Translations under genes and position numbers: made by a program
Notes under the pieces: model-generated
The model's input: only the letters and a program-made list of their open reading frames with translations
The model's database searches: none
Told to the model about the DNA's origin: nothing
Assembly: GCF_018332655.1 (NCBI RefSeq)
Contig: NZ_BOQL01000004.1
Coordinates: 1-64,000 of the forward strand
Source: Actinoplanes auranticolor
GTDB taxonomy: Bacteria > Actinomycetota > Actinomycetes > Mycobacteriales > Micromonosporaceae
DNA: 64,000 nt
Direction: 5' to 3'
Shown here: piece after piece, positions 1-7,919 of the stretch
How the letters are laid out: every line of letters begins with the position of its first letter
How positions within the stretch are numbered: the stretch's first letter is position 1

Positions 1-426
1 TTTCCGGACAGGCACTGAGACAGGACGGCAGCCCCGACGCCGGCCCTGCAGCGTTGAGAGCTCCATGATGAACCGGTGATAACCGGCGGGTGACTGCGGC
101 GAGCCGCGGCCTGGTAGCGCTGCTACTCACTGTGCGCACCTGCTGTGGCCGGCGCCGCGAGGAGTGGCCGCGTCAACGCCGATCAGCCTCCGGTGAGCGG
201 CGGACGCAGGCAACCGGCTGCAGGGCGACCCGGGCAGGGGCTTGCTGCAGCGGCGGCTGACTGGCATTGCTGTTGATTCTCTCGCTCATTCCTGTGCCAC
301 GTTCGTTACCGGCACTCCTCGTTGTCGTGCAACCTGAGCGGCTGCGCGGCAGACGCCAGAACGTCGCTACGCTCTCGCCGCCGCAGCGGGTTGTGGGACT
401 GCCCGGCAGGCTCGCCCCAGATACGG
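1..426. other. Left-edge stretch without a supported gene
   Basis: I see no open frame here with actinobacterial codon bias, a ribosome binding site and a recognisable product. The base composition is mixed and the short open frames lack third-position GC bias. The stretch probably holds the downstream region of the IPT-type gene and the flank of a gene lying outside the window. Confidence 0.5.
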
Positions 427-459
427 CCAGCGGCCCGGAGCTGCGCTCCGGGCCGCTGG
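427..459 (-). terminator. Strong hairpin downstream of the IPT-type gene
   Basis: A perfect 14-bp inverted repeat (427-440 with 446-459) encloses a 5-nt loop. It lies 34 bp beyond the stop codon of the leftward gene ending at 493. There is no long U tract, which is usual for actinobacterial hairpin terminators. Confidence 0.75.
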
Positions 460-492
460 TTGTTCAAGCAAGATCGGTGATGCGGTGGACTG

Positions 493-2787
493 TCAGAAGG
501 ACGAGACGGTGAACGTCGACGTGCTGGAAACCAGGCTCTGGATGTAGTTCGGGTCGGTGCCGACCGCGCCCACAGCCCCGTTGCTGACGTAGGTCAGGTT
601 GTACGCACCCTCGGGAACGGGGGTGTACCGGTGGTGCAGGTTGACAGTGTTCGTGCCCGGGGTGCCGATGGCGGCTGCCGACAGGACCGCGGCGGTGGGG
701 CTGGTCACCGAAATGATGGAGGTGCCGGGCGTGAAGTTGGCGCCAACCGGAACCTTGCCGACATCGGCCTGGGTGAACGTCGTACCGGGGCCTGCGGTGA
801 TGTTGGCGTCAGCGGCAGTCGTGATGGAGACACCGGTACGGTGCGCCGGCGTGAGCCACCTCGCGGTGATGTCGCTGTTCGTGTCGAGGGCGGCGTTGGA
901 GATGATCGCCTGGGTGTCGCTGAGCACGGCGGTGATCGTGGTGCCGACCGGGATGTTGACCGCGCCGGTTTCGTCGAGGATCATGCCGATGTTCTCCTCG
1001 GTGAAGGTGGCCGCAGCGGCACTGATGATTCGGCTGCCGGTAACGGTGTCGATGGTCGTTGCTACAGCAGCGGCCGGGACGAACGGGTCGACGAAGGCGG
1101 CACCAGTGGTGTTCAACCTGCGGTGCAGGTTGAGGGTGCAGATCACTTCGGTGTCGCTCAGGATGAGGGTGTTGACACAGTCGGTGACTGGCGCGTTGGC
1201 CCGGTCGGAGCCGACGGTCACCCCGCTGTAGGTGCCCTCGACGAGGTAGATGTGCGCACCAGCGTCCGGGGTTGTCTGGAACGATGCGCTCTGGAAGCCG
1301 ACACCGCGGACGATGACGTTCACGGCGCGGGTGTTCGGCGCCGTGTTGGGCGTCACGCGAAGTGCCGACGTGTACGAGTACGCGTTCGGCAGGATGTGCT
1401 GGCCGAACGGGGTGGTCACCACGAGGGCGACGTTGTTCGCCGGCGCGTGCGACGGGGTGGTCGCCGAGAACGCGGTGGAGGAGATCGCCGTGATATCGGT
1501 CAGCGCCGTGCCACCCAGCGTCGCGGTGATCTCAGAAGAGTTCGTCGGGAAGGCGCTACCACTCACGACGATCCGCGAACCGCCCAGTGCCGGGCCCGCC
1601 TTCGGGGTGATTCCGGTCGCGCTGTGCAGCGTGGTGATGGAGTACGAGTTGCTCGCGAGCAGAGGCGAGGACTCATCAGCGGTGCCCGCGTAGATGCACA
1701 GGTTCCACGTCTCACGTCCCGTCGGAGCCGCGGTGTTGAAGGCCCCCACGTTGGGGTAGAACGCGGGAACGGTCACGGCCACGCGCGCGTCGGTGACCTT
1801 ACGAACATCCGTCTGAGTGACGAGGTGCAGCGCCTGAGGCGCGGCGGTCTCTTCGTAGGTCGTGTCGCAGGCCGCCTTCTGGAAGCTCACGCCCGGAGCC
1901 TCGACACCGGCGAAGAGGTCAGTCGCGGTGGTGACGTTGAGGGCGTTGCCACCCTGCCACCCTGCGATCTGCTGGCTGAGGATGAGCAGGCTCGCGGTGT
2001 ACGGGGCAGCCGAGATGAGTGTGGAACCGGCGGCCACACCGTTGTACAGACACAGGCTGTACTGAAGAGGGAGGACCGAGCTAGCAGGGGTCGTAGGATC
2101 GGTCGTCACGCCGGCCGGCACGACGACATTCACGGCCGAGTCCGACACCCGGTTCACGGTGCCGACAAGGCCCGCAGCCGGTGTGCCGTACGTGGCCGCG
2201 CAGGTCGACGCCGTGCTGAACTGGGCCGAGACCGTAGATACGCCCGTGAAGAGCGGGGTGCTGGTCTTGACTTCGACGGTGTTGCCCCCACCCGACGGGC
2301 CGCTGGTCGAGCTGAGCGTCGGGGCCGTACCCACGAGGACGGGGTAGCCGGCCGCGAGGCCTGCCCGAGCGGTGGAGCCGTCAGCGGCGTACACGCAGGC
2401 GATGTACCGCTTGGCCTGGCCGTTGGTCCCCGCGGTCGCAGCGGCGGGCATCTTGAACGTCACCGAGGTCGTGGTGGACGTGTTCGTGTACGTGCCATCC
2501 GACGCCAGGATGGCGCTCGTCGGAGTGGCGAGCGTGGCGCCGCACGTCGCGGTGGCGCCCGTCAGGATCTGCACCCGGGCAGCGGTGACTCCCGTCCCTG
2601 CGGAGAAGAGCGGGTTCGGGGCGGTGTCGGTGATGGTGACGACTCCGCCGGGTGCGACCACCGGGGGCGTCACCGCGACGGCGGCGAACGCCGCCGACGG
2701 TGCGACGAGCAGAGCGACACCGACTGCTCCGGTCGTCAGCCCGGCGGCCGTGACCATCCGGCTTGAGCGTGACTTGGACTTACGCAT
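493..2787 (-). CDS. Secreted IPT/TIG-domain surface protein
   Basis: 764-residue exported protein. Residues 1-35 form a classical signal peptide (KSKSR-rich start, hydrophobic core, cleavage after AFA). Residues 40-385 hold about three related modules, each ending in an aromatic-x-x-C-x-Y motif (IACVY, SLCLY, NLCIY). An IPT/TIG-like immunoglobulin fold follows at about 390-475, with the hallmark G-P-A-L-GG-S start. The C-terminal third contains two copies of a short module with an F-T-x-x-D/N-(V/I)-G core. There is no LPXTG motif or C-terminal membrane anchor, so it is probably released or loosely wall-bound. A GGAGGA ribosome site (2795-2800) lies 7 nt before the ATG. It appears monocistronic. 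A role in adhesion or the spore surface is inference; no enzymatic motif is visible. Confidence 0.8.
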   Translation of the reverse strand: MRKSKSRSSRMVTAAGLTTGAVGVALLVAPSAAFAAVAVTPPVVAPGGVVTITDTAPNPLFSAGTGVTAARVQILTGATATCGATLATPTSAILASDGTYTNTSTTTSVTFKMPAAATAGTNGQAKRYIACVYAADGSTARAGLAAGYPVLVGTAPTLSSTSGPSGGGNTVEVKTSTPLFTGVSTVSAQFSTASTCAATYGTPAAGLVGTVNRVSDSAVNVVVPAGVTTDPTTPASSVLPLQYSLCLYNGVAAGSTLISAAPYTASLLILSQQIAGWQGGNALNVTTATDLFAGVEAPGVSFQKAACDTTYEETAAPQALHLVTQTDVRKVTDARVAVTVPAFYPNVGAFNTAAPTGRETWNLCIYAGTADESSPLLASNSYSITTLHSATGITPKAGPALGGSRIVVSGSAFPTNSSEITATLGGTALTDITAISSTAFSATTPSHAPANNVALVVTTPFGQHILPNAYSYTSALRVTPNTAPNTRAVNVIVRGVGFQSASFQTTPDAGAHIYLVEGTYSGVTVGSDRANAPVTDCVNTLILSDTEVICTLNLHRRLNTTGAAFVDPFVPAAAVATTIDTVTGSRIISAAAATFTEENIGMILDETGAVNIPVGTTITAVLSDTQAIISNAALDTNSDITARWLTPAHRTGVSITTAADANITAGPGTTFTQADVGKVPVGANFTPGTSIISVTSPTAAVLSAAAIGTPGTNTVNLHHRYTPVPEGAYNLTYVSNGAVGAVGTDPNYIQSLVSSTSTFTVSSF

Positions 2788-2800
2788 GCGAGGGTCCTCC

Positions 2801-3340
2801 TACGGGTCCTTGGGACCACGTCTATGGATTGGGTGGGGCTCGACGGCCAAGAACTCCGAGGTGAGCCCGTCTCGCGGAAGCGTAACCATAAGTAACGTCG
2901 CAGTTGCTCTAAGTTGGGATATCTCGAATGGAAGGGGTCACCGCGACGGGAGTGCTTCACCGGCACCCGCACGAGCAGCAAAGGTCTGCTCATTACAGGC
3001 CCCCGTAGGTCGTCGGGGCTGGAGCAGCGGCGACGTCTACATTCCGCGGTGTCGGAGTGTCAACGACGGCTTAAAACGGATTCCCGCGGCGACGGGCGGG
3101 TTCGAGTACTGGCAGCTGTCGGGGATCGGCACCGGGGACGCGACGATCGCGCGAATCCGCCCCGGAATCCGTCCCCCGCCCGGGGGTCAGTTTTCTCCCA
3201 TCGCCCACACCGAGCGCAGATCGTCCTCACGATGCCGGTTCCGACCTGATCCTGCTGTACTCGACCCTGCGCGTACGGCCGCGACGTCAACGGCGGCAGC
3301 GCGCTCGCAGCGAGGTGCCGCGGTGAGCGGTACTTGCCTG
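2801..3340. other. Upstream region of the IPT-type gene, no supported gene
   Basis: About 540 bp with lower GC than the surroundings and no convincing codon bias on either strand. It presumably carries the promoter of the leftward IPT-type gene (AT-richer patch around 2880-2930) and the decayed 3' flank of the DUF3626 remnant. Short frames here lack ribosome sites and recognisable motifs. Confidence 0.5.
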
Positions 3341-3629
3341 TCATCGTCGAACTGGATGCAGGTCGTCAGCCGCGGCCGACCATCGTCGCACTGTTCGACG
3401 CGACGCGGCTGCCGCGGCGTGTGACAACTCCCGGCTGGTCAGCCTGGCCGCCGACCGGTCTCGCCACAACAGGTGGCGGTAGACGCCGTCGCGGGCCAGG
3501 TGCTCGGCGACGGTACGCCCGTCGGCGAGCAGCCGATCGGGGTGGAAGCTGACGGTGATCCGGGCACCGGCACGGTCCCGGCGGCGCCGAGCCCCGCGTA
3601 CGCGAGGGCCCGGGCCGCCGGGTCGCTCA
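3341..3629 (-). pseudogene. Truncated, frameshifted DUF3626 gene remnant
   Basis: A GTG at 3629 overlaps the uppP stop codon and begins a frame encoding VSDPAARALAYAGLGAAGT. About 22 residues in, the reading must change frame to continue with RITVSFHPDRLLADGRTVAE and then HLARDGVYR (3562 down to 3476). That block matches the DUF3626 family hallmark (xVTxxFHPDR...GRTVxExLxxDGxYR) as I recall it. Homology is lost right after YR and the frame stops at 3341, whereas family members are several hundred residues long. So both a frameshift and loss of most of the 3' part are visible. The family function is unknown to me. The GTG/TGA overlap with uppP shows it was once translationally coupled to it. 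Confidence 0.7.
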
Positions 3630-4472
3630 CTTCGGCTCGATGACGTTCGTGGCCAGCAGCACCATCAGCACGGCGCCGAGTACGAGCCGGTAGCCGATGA
3701 AGATGCTGTACGAGTGCCGGGCGATGAACTTCAGCAGCCAGGACACGGCGAACCAGCCGACGACGAAGCTGACCAGGGTGGCGACGATCGTCGGGAACCA
3801 GCCGACGCCGCCGTTGTCGGCGGAGATGTTGTCGTACTCGGTGACCGTCTGCAGCACGCTGGCGGCCAGCAGCGCCGGGATGGACAGGAAGAACGACAGC
3901 TTGGTGACCGTCACCCGGTCGAGGTCGCGCAGCAGGCCGGCGGACATGGTGGCGCCGGAGCGCGACACGCCGGGGATCAGCGACAGACACTGCACGGTCC
4001 CGATGATCAGGGTGTCCTTCCAGGTCACGTCCTCCTCGTGGCGGACCTGGGTGGCGGCGTGGTCGGCGAAGGCCATCACGCCGCTCCACAGGATCAGCGC
4101 CCCGGCGACGAACCACAGGCTGCGCAGGGTGCTCTCGATGGTGTCCTGGAACAGCAGCCCGACGATGCCGATCGGGATCGAGCCGAGGATGACGGCCCAG
4201 CCGAAGCGGTAGTCGGGGTCGTCACGCTGGTCGGCGTTGAGCACGCCGCGGACCCAGCCGGAGATGATCCGGGCGATGTCCTTGCGCAGGAAGATGACGG
4301 TGGCGATGACCGCGCCGGACTGGATGATCGCGGTGAACGCGGTGATGTCCGGCGCGTCGATCTGATAGCCGAGCAGCTTCTCCACGATGGTCAGGTGTCC
4401 CGTGCTGGAGATCGGGAGGAACTCGGTGAAGCCCTCCACCGCACCCAGCAGCACCGCTTCGAAGATGTTCAA
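3627..4472 (-). CDS. uppP: Undecaprenyl-diphosphate phosphatase
   Basis: 281-residue integral membrane enzyme of the UppP/BacA family, which dephosphorylates undecaprenyl pyrophosphate to recycle the lipid carrier for peptidoglycan and wall polymers; overproduction is known to give bacitracin resistance. The two signature motifs are present: EGFTEFLPISSTGH (13-26) with the catalytic Glu and His, and PGVSRSG (167-173) with the Arg/Ser phosphate-binding residues. About eight hydrophobic segments span the protein and the length is normal. The start is a TTG preceded by GAGGT. It lies 53 bp downstream of the recombinase gene and overlaps the start of the DUF3626 remnant. Confidence 0.95.
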   Translation of the reverse strand: MNIFEAVLLGAVEGFTEFLPISSTGHLTIVEKLLGYQIDAPDITAFTAIIQSGAVIATVIFLRKDIARIISGWVRGVLNADQRDDPDYRFGWAVILGSIPIGIVGLLFQDTIESTLRSLWFVAGALILWSGVMAFADHAATQVRHEEDVTWKDTLIIGTVQCLSLIPGVSRSGATMSAGLLRDLDRVTVTKLSFFLSIPALLAASVLQTVTEYDNISADNGGVGWFPTIVATLVSFVVGWFAVSWLLKFIARHSYSIFIGYRLVLGAVLMVLLATNVIEPK

Positions 4473-4525
4473 CCCGACCTCGTCCCTTGATCGTTGCCTG
4501 ACCGCGGTCGAGGATAGGGGGTCGC

Positions 4526-5506
4526 TCAGCCACCGCTGCGCCTGACCCGTGCCGCGGCGATGGTGTAAGCGGGGTCACGGTCGAGGTTGTGCCGGTCGCG
4601 GTCGTAGCGGCGGGTGGTCCGCGGGTCGGCGTGACCCATCGCGTCCTGCACGTCCTCCAGCGGCACACCCTCGGCGCGGGCGGTGGTGGCGAAGGCGTGC
4701 CGCAGCGAGTGCGGCGACAGCCGGGCCCACCCGGCGATGCCGGCGTCGCGGGCCAGGCGCCGCACGAGCCGGAACACGGCGTGCCGGTCGATGCGGGCGC
4801 CGGTGGTGGTGACCAGCAGGGGCCCGTCGAGCCGGTCGGCGGTGGTGGCCTCGGCCGTGGCGCGCTGGTGCAGGTAGGCATCCAGGGCGGCCGCCGCGTA
4901 CGGCGTCAGCGCCCGCCGCCGGGGCTTGCCGCCCTTGCCGGTGAACCGCACGCTACGGTGCCCACGCTCCACACCCACGTCGGCGATGTCCAGCCCGACC
5001 AGTTCCCCGACACGCAGGCCCAGGTCGGCCAGCAACGCGATGGCGGCCCGGTGCCGCAGCGCCGCCGGCCCGGTCTCGGCCTCCACAGCGTCCAGCAGCG
5101 CGTCGACCTCCTCCGGGGACAGTCCGACAGTGGCGGAATGGTCACGGGAGACCGGCGGGCGGTCCGCGCCGCCGACCGGGTTCGCGTCCACGGCGCGCAG
5201 CTTGACCAGGAAGTCGTACCAGCTGGACAGTCCGGACAGTTTGCGGGCCACGGTGGCCGGGGCCAGCGCCTGCGCCTCCAGGCCCCGGGCGTACGCGTTG
5301 ACGTCCAGGAAGGAGGCCCGCAGCGGGTCCACCTCCCGCCCGGCGCACCAGGCCAGCCAGGCCGAGACGTCACGCCGGTACGCGTCGCGGGTGTGTTCCG
5401 ACAGCCGCCGGTTGGCCAGCCACGCCTCGGTGACCTGCTCGGCGCTGCCGCCGACGGTGAGCGCGCCCGGGCCCTGTCTCGGAATCAGCGTCGACATGGC
5501 GACCAT
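4526..5506 (-). CDS. XerC/D-like tyrosine recombinase
   Basis: 326-residue site-specific recombinase. The N-terminal SAM-like core-binding domain (about 20-105) has the usual LSxxTRxxYRRDVxxWLxW pattern. The catalytic domain shows the Arg of LRVGEL, the Lys of GKGGK, the HSLRH box, GHA near the C terminus and the nucleophilic Tyr in RRYDRDR. The start is taken as the ATG at 5506, just after the stop of the ABC-F gene; another in-frame ATG lies at 5497. It is probably co-transcribed with the ABC-F gene. No excisionase, att repeats, tRNA target or phage genes flank it, so it looks like a stand-alone recombinase and not the integrase of an intact element. Whether it is the chromosome-dimer XerC cannot be told from this window. 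Confidence 0.85.
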   Translation of the reverse strand: MVAMSTLIPRQGPGALTVGGSAEQVTEAWLANRRLSEHTRDAYRRDVSAWLAWCAGREVDPLRASFLDVNAYARGLEAQALAPATVARKLSGLSSWYDFLVKLRAVDANPVGGADRPPVSRDHSATVGLSPEEVDALLDAVEAETGPAALRHRAAIALLADLGLRVGELVGLDIADVGVERGHRSVRFTGKGGKPRRRALTPYAAAALDAYLHQRATAEATTADRLDGPLLVTTTGARIDRHAVFRLVRRLARDAGIAGWARLSPHSLRHAFATTARAEGVPLEDVQDAMGHADPRTTRRYDRDRHNLDRDPAYTIAAARVRRSGG

Positions 5507-5510
5507 CGTG

Positions 5511-7103
5511 TCAGCTCTGCCGCACGTGACCGTCCGCGACATGCCAGGTGCGGGTGTGCCCGACCGCGTCGGCGAAGTACCGGTCGTGGGTCACGGTCAG
5601 CAGGGTTCCCCGGTACGCGCGCAGCGCCTGCTCGATGACCTCCAGGGCGTCGAAGTCCAGGAAGTTGGTCGGCTCGTCGAGCAGCAGGATCCGCGCCGGG
5701 CTGTTGACCATGACGGCCAGCAGCAGCCGGCGCAGCTCCCCGGCGGACAGGCTGCGCAGGCTCGAACCCCACTGGTCCGGGCCGAACTGGTGCCCGGCCA
5801 GCAGCCGTTCGGCGTCCTCGGCGTAGACCGGCACCCGGGAGCGGAAGAAGTCCACCACCGTGGTGGCGGTGCGCAGCCCGTCGGAGGTCTGCGGCAGCAC
5901 CGCCAGCTCCACCTCGGCGCGCTCGGCGATCGCACGCAGCAGCGTGGTCTTGCCGGCACCGTTGCGCCCGGTGATCAGGATCCGGTCGCTGCGGCGCACG
6001 TCGAGGTCGACGCCGTCGAGCAGGGTCCGGTCGCCGAGCTTGACGGTCAGGTCGTGCACGGCCAGCACGGTGTCGCGCTCGGTGCTGTCGTCGGCCGGGA
6101 ACGCCAGGGTCAGCGGCGGGCGGGTCCGCGGTTCGGCGATCCACCGGGCGGACTCCATCTGCCGGCGCAGCCGGCGCTCGCGGGCCTTGGCCTTCTGCGC
6201 GACCTTCTTGGCGATCCGGCGCAGGTGCGGGGCCTCGACCCCGGACCGTACGGTGGTCTCGACGAAGCGGGCCTGCTGCTTGGTGCGTTCGATGTCCTGT
6301 TCCCAGCGGATCCGGTCCTTCTCCTGGGCCTCGTAGTCCAGCAGCAGCCGCTGCCAGCGGCGGGCCTTCTCCTGCCGGTAGGCGGTGTAGCCGCCGCCGG
6401 GATAGTCCTGCGGCTGCTCGTGGATGCCGTCGAGCTCGACGACGCGGGTGACCACGGCGTCCAGGAATGCCCGGTCGTGGCTGACGGCCAGGACCCCGCC
6501 GGGGAAGTCGCGCAGCCAGTCACCGAGCCACGCGGCGCCCTCGGCGTCGAAGTGGTTGGTGGGTTCGTCGAGCAGCAACAGCCCGGGCGCGTCCAGCAGG
6601 GCCCGGGCCAGCAGCAGCCGGGCCTGCTCACCGCCGCTGACCTCGCTCAGGCGCAGACCGGCGGGCAGGTGGTCGATGTCGAGGCGCTGGCGGATCTCGC
6701 TCAGCCGGGTCTCGCCGGTCCAGCCCTCCAGCGCGGTCCAGCGTTCCTGGACCAGGCCGTACTCGTCGAGCACGTCGGCGCCGCGCTCGAGCGCGGTCTC
6801 CAGCTGCCGCAGACGCTCGGTGACCTCGGCGAGCTCGCCGAGCCCGGCGGTGAGGAACTCCCCGACGGTGCCCCGCGGGTCGGTGACCTGCTGCGGCACG
6901 TAGCCGACGCGGGTGCCGGGAGCCCGGGTCACGGTGCCGGAGGTCGGCGGGAGCTCACCGGCGAGGACCCGCAGCAGGGTGGTCTTGCCGGCCCCGTTGG
7001 GGCCGACGACGCCGACGCGGTCGCCGGGACCCAGGATCAGATCGAGACCGGAGAAGAGCAGATCACCGTCGTGGGCGCGGCTGATCGAGGCGGCTTTCAA
7101 CAA
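5511..7103 (-). CDS. ABC-F family ATPase
   Basis: 530-residue soluble protein with two ABC domains and no membrane segment. Domain 1 has Walker A GPNGAGKTT, signature SGGEQAR and Walker B LLLDEPTNHFD. Domain 2 has GRNGAGKTT, LSAGELRR and LLLDEPTNFLD. A charged, alpha-helical linker lies between them. ABC-F proteins bind the ribosomal E site; some are translation factors and others protect ribosomes from antibiotics. The start is TTG (7101-7103) with AGGAGG five nt upstream; no in-frame ATG fits. The structured leader upstream would be compatible with drug-induced attenuation, as known for several resistance ABC-F genes, but the drug class cannot be assigned. The recombinase gene follows directly. 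Confidence 0.9.
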   Translation of the reverse strand: MLKAASISRAHDGDLLFSGLDLILGPGDRVGVVGPNGAGKTTLLRVLAGELPPTSGTVTRAPGTRVGYVPQQVTDPRGTVGEFLTAGLGELAEVTERLRQLETALERGADVLDEYGLVQERWTALEGWTGETRLSEIRQRLDIDHLPAGLRLSEVSGGEQARLLLARALLDAPGLLLLDEPTNHFDAEGAAWLGDWLRDFPGGVLAVSHDRAFLDAVVTRVVELDGIHEQPQDYPGGGYTAYRQEKARRWQRLLLDYEAQEKDRIRWEQDIERTKQQARFVETTVRSGVEAPHLRRIAKKVAQKAKARERRLRRQMESARWIAEPRTRPPLTLAFPADDSTERDTVLAVHDLTVKLGDRTLLDGVDLDVRRSDRILITGRNGAGKTTLLRAIAERAEVELAVLPQTSDGLRTATTVVDFFRSRVPVYAEDAERLLAGHQFGPDQWGSSLRSLSAGELRRLLLAVMVNSPARILLLDEPTNFLDFDALEVIEQALRAYRGTLLTVTHDRYFADAVGHTRTWHVADGHVRQS

Positions 7104-7192
7104 GGAGTCCTCCTGGGACGGATACCGACAGGGGTACGGCGACCCGCGCGCGACCAGGATCGGGCGGCGCGTGCACGGGTCGGGTCGGTATC
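7104..7192 (-). promoter_or_regulatory. Structured leader of the ABC-F gene
   Basis: A perfect 9-bp inverted repeat (7121-7129 with 7184-7192) closes a 54-nt loop just upstream of the ribosome site. The ribosome site itself lies in a small palindrome (AGGAG/CTCCT, 7105-7114). The geometry allows a fold that could hide the start region, but no leader peptide could be identified with confidence. Confidence 0.4.
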
Positions 7193-7447
7193 ACACGGAG
7201 GTGACGACTCCTCGGGCTCGGCGGCAGGTGCTCGGGATCCACTGTCGCGCGGCCCCGGCGGCTCCGCAACCCGATTTCATACTACGGTTGGCGATATATC
7301 ATCGTCACCGTGCTGTCCGGCGGCGACGTCAAACTGCGGGCACGGGGGCCACGATCGCCATCCCGATGCACAACGACCAGTTCCAGGCCGAGAAGGACGG
7401 CATCGCGATGTCCGTCCGGGCGTTCCGCACCGCCGGGCCGCGGCACG

Positions 7448-7858
7448 GTCGACACCGACACGTGGGCCCGGCCCACCCCGGCGTTCCTGCCGCTAATCGT
7501 CGCCGGCACCGTGCTGGGCCTGGCCACGGGCTGGCTGCTCGCCGCCGCCGGCGCCTACCGGCTGCGCCGCGCGGGCCACCGCGGCCACCGCGGGCGTGAC
7601 CCTGGCCGTTATCACCCTGGCCCTGCCGGCCGTCGCCCTCTACGGCAACGTCATGCGAGCCTTCCGCCATGCGGACGACTTCAGCCCGGTATTCACCGTG
7701 CACAGCGCACTGCGCCCCGGGCCGTACTACCCCGTTCGGACCGCCCTGGCTGATCCCGGCCTGGCCATCACCGGCCTCGTGCTCGCCGCCGCGGCCGTGC
7801 TCATCGCCCGCCCGGGCGCCCCGGTCACCGCCGAACAATCCCCACCGCCGGCTGAGAC
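7448..7858 (+). pseudogene. Frameshifted small membrane-protein remnant
   Basis: Coding character is split between two frames. From 7448 the first frame reads VDTDTWARPTPAFLPLIVAG and continues through one membrane helix to AAAGAYRLRR. The signal then jumps at about 7565-7595 to another frame, which gives two more helices (around VTLAVITLALPAVALYGN and LAITGLVLAAAAVLIARPG) separated by a short loop. The second frame has no stop at a sensible place and runs into the antisense of the sigma-factor gene. An upstream piece (7365-7430, MHNDQFQAEKDGIAMSV) in a third frame may belong to the same gene. I do not recognise the family. It is either a decayed gene or contains sequence errors. Confidence 0.5.
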
Positions 7859-7919
7859 ACGACAGGGCCGTCACGCACGTCAGCGTGGCGGCCCGGCCGG
7901 TACCACGGCCCAGCACGGG

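Noticed and set aside
631..2766. Long rightward frame opposite the IPT-type gene
   Set aside because: Arg/Gly-rich antisense shadow with no ribosome site; similar long shadows occur opposite gcvP, the helicase, asnB and pabB.
3060..3344. 94-residue leftward frame with Cys motif
   Set aside because: Poor codon bias, no ribosome site, and it overlaps the tail of the DUF3626 remnant.
4526..7103. Recombinase plus ABC-F gene as an integrated resistance element
   Set aside because: No flanking repeats, tRNA, excisionase or replication genes, and base composition matches the surroundings.
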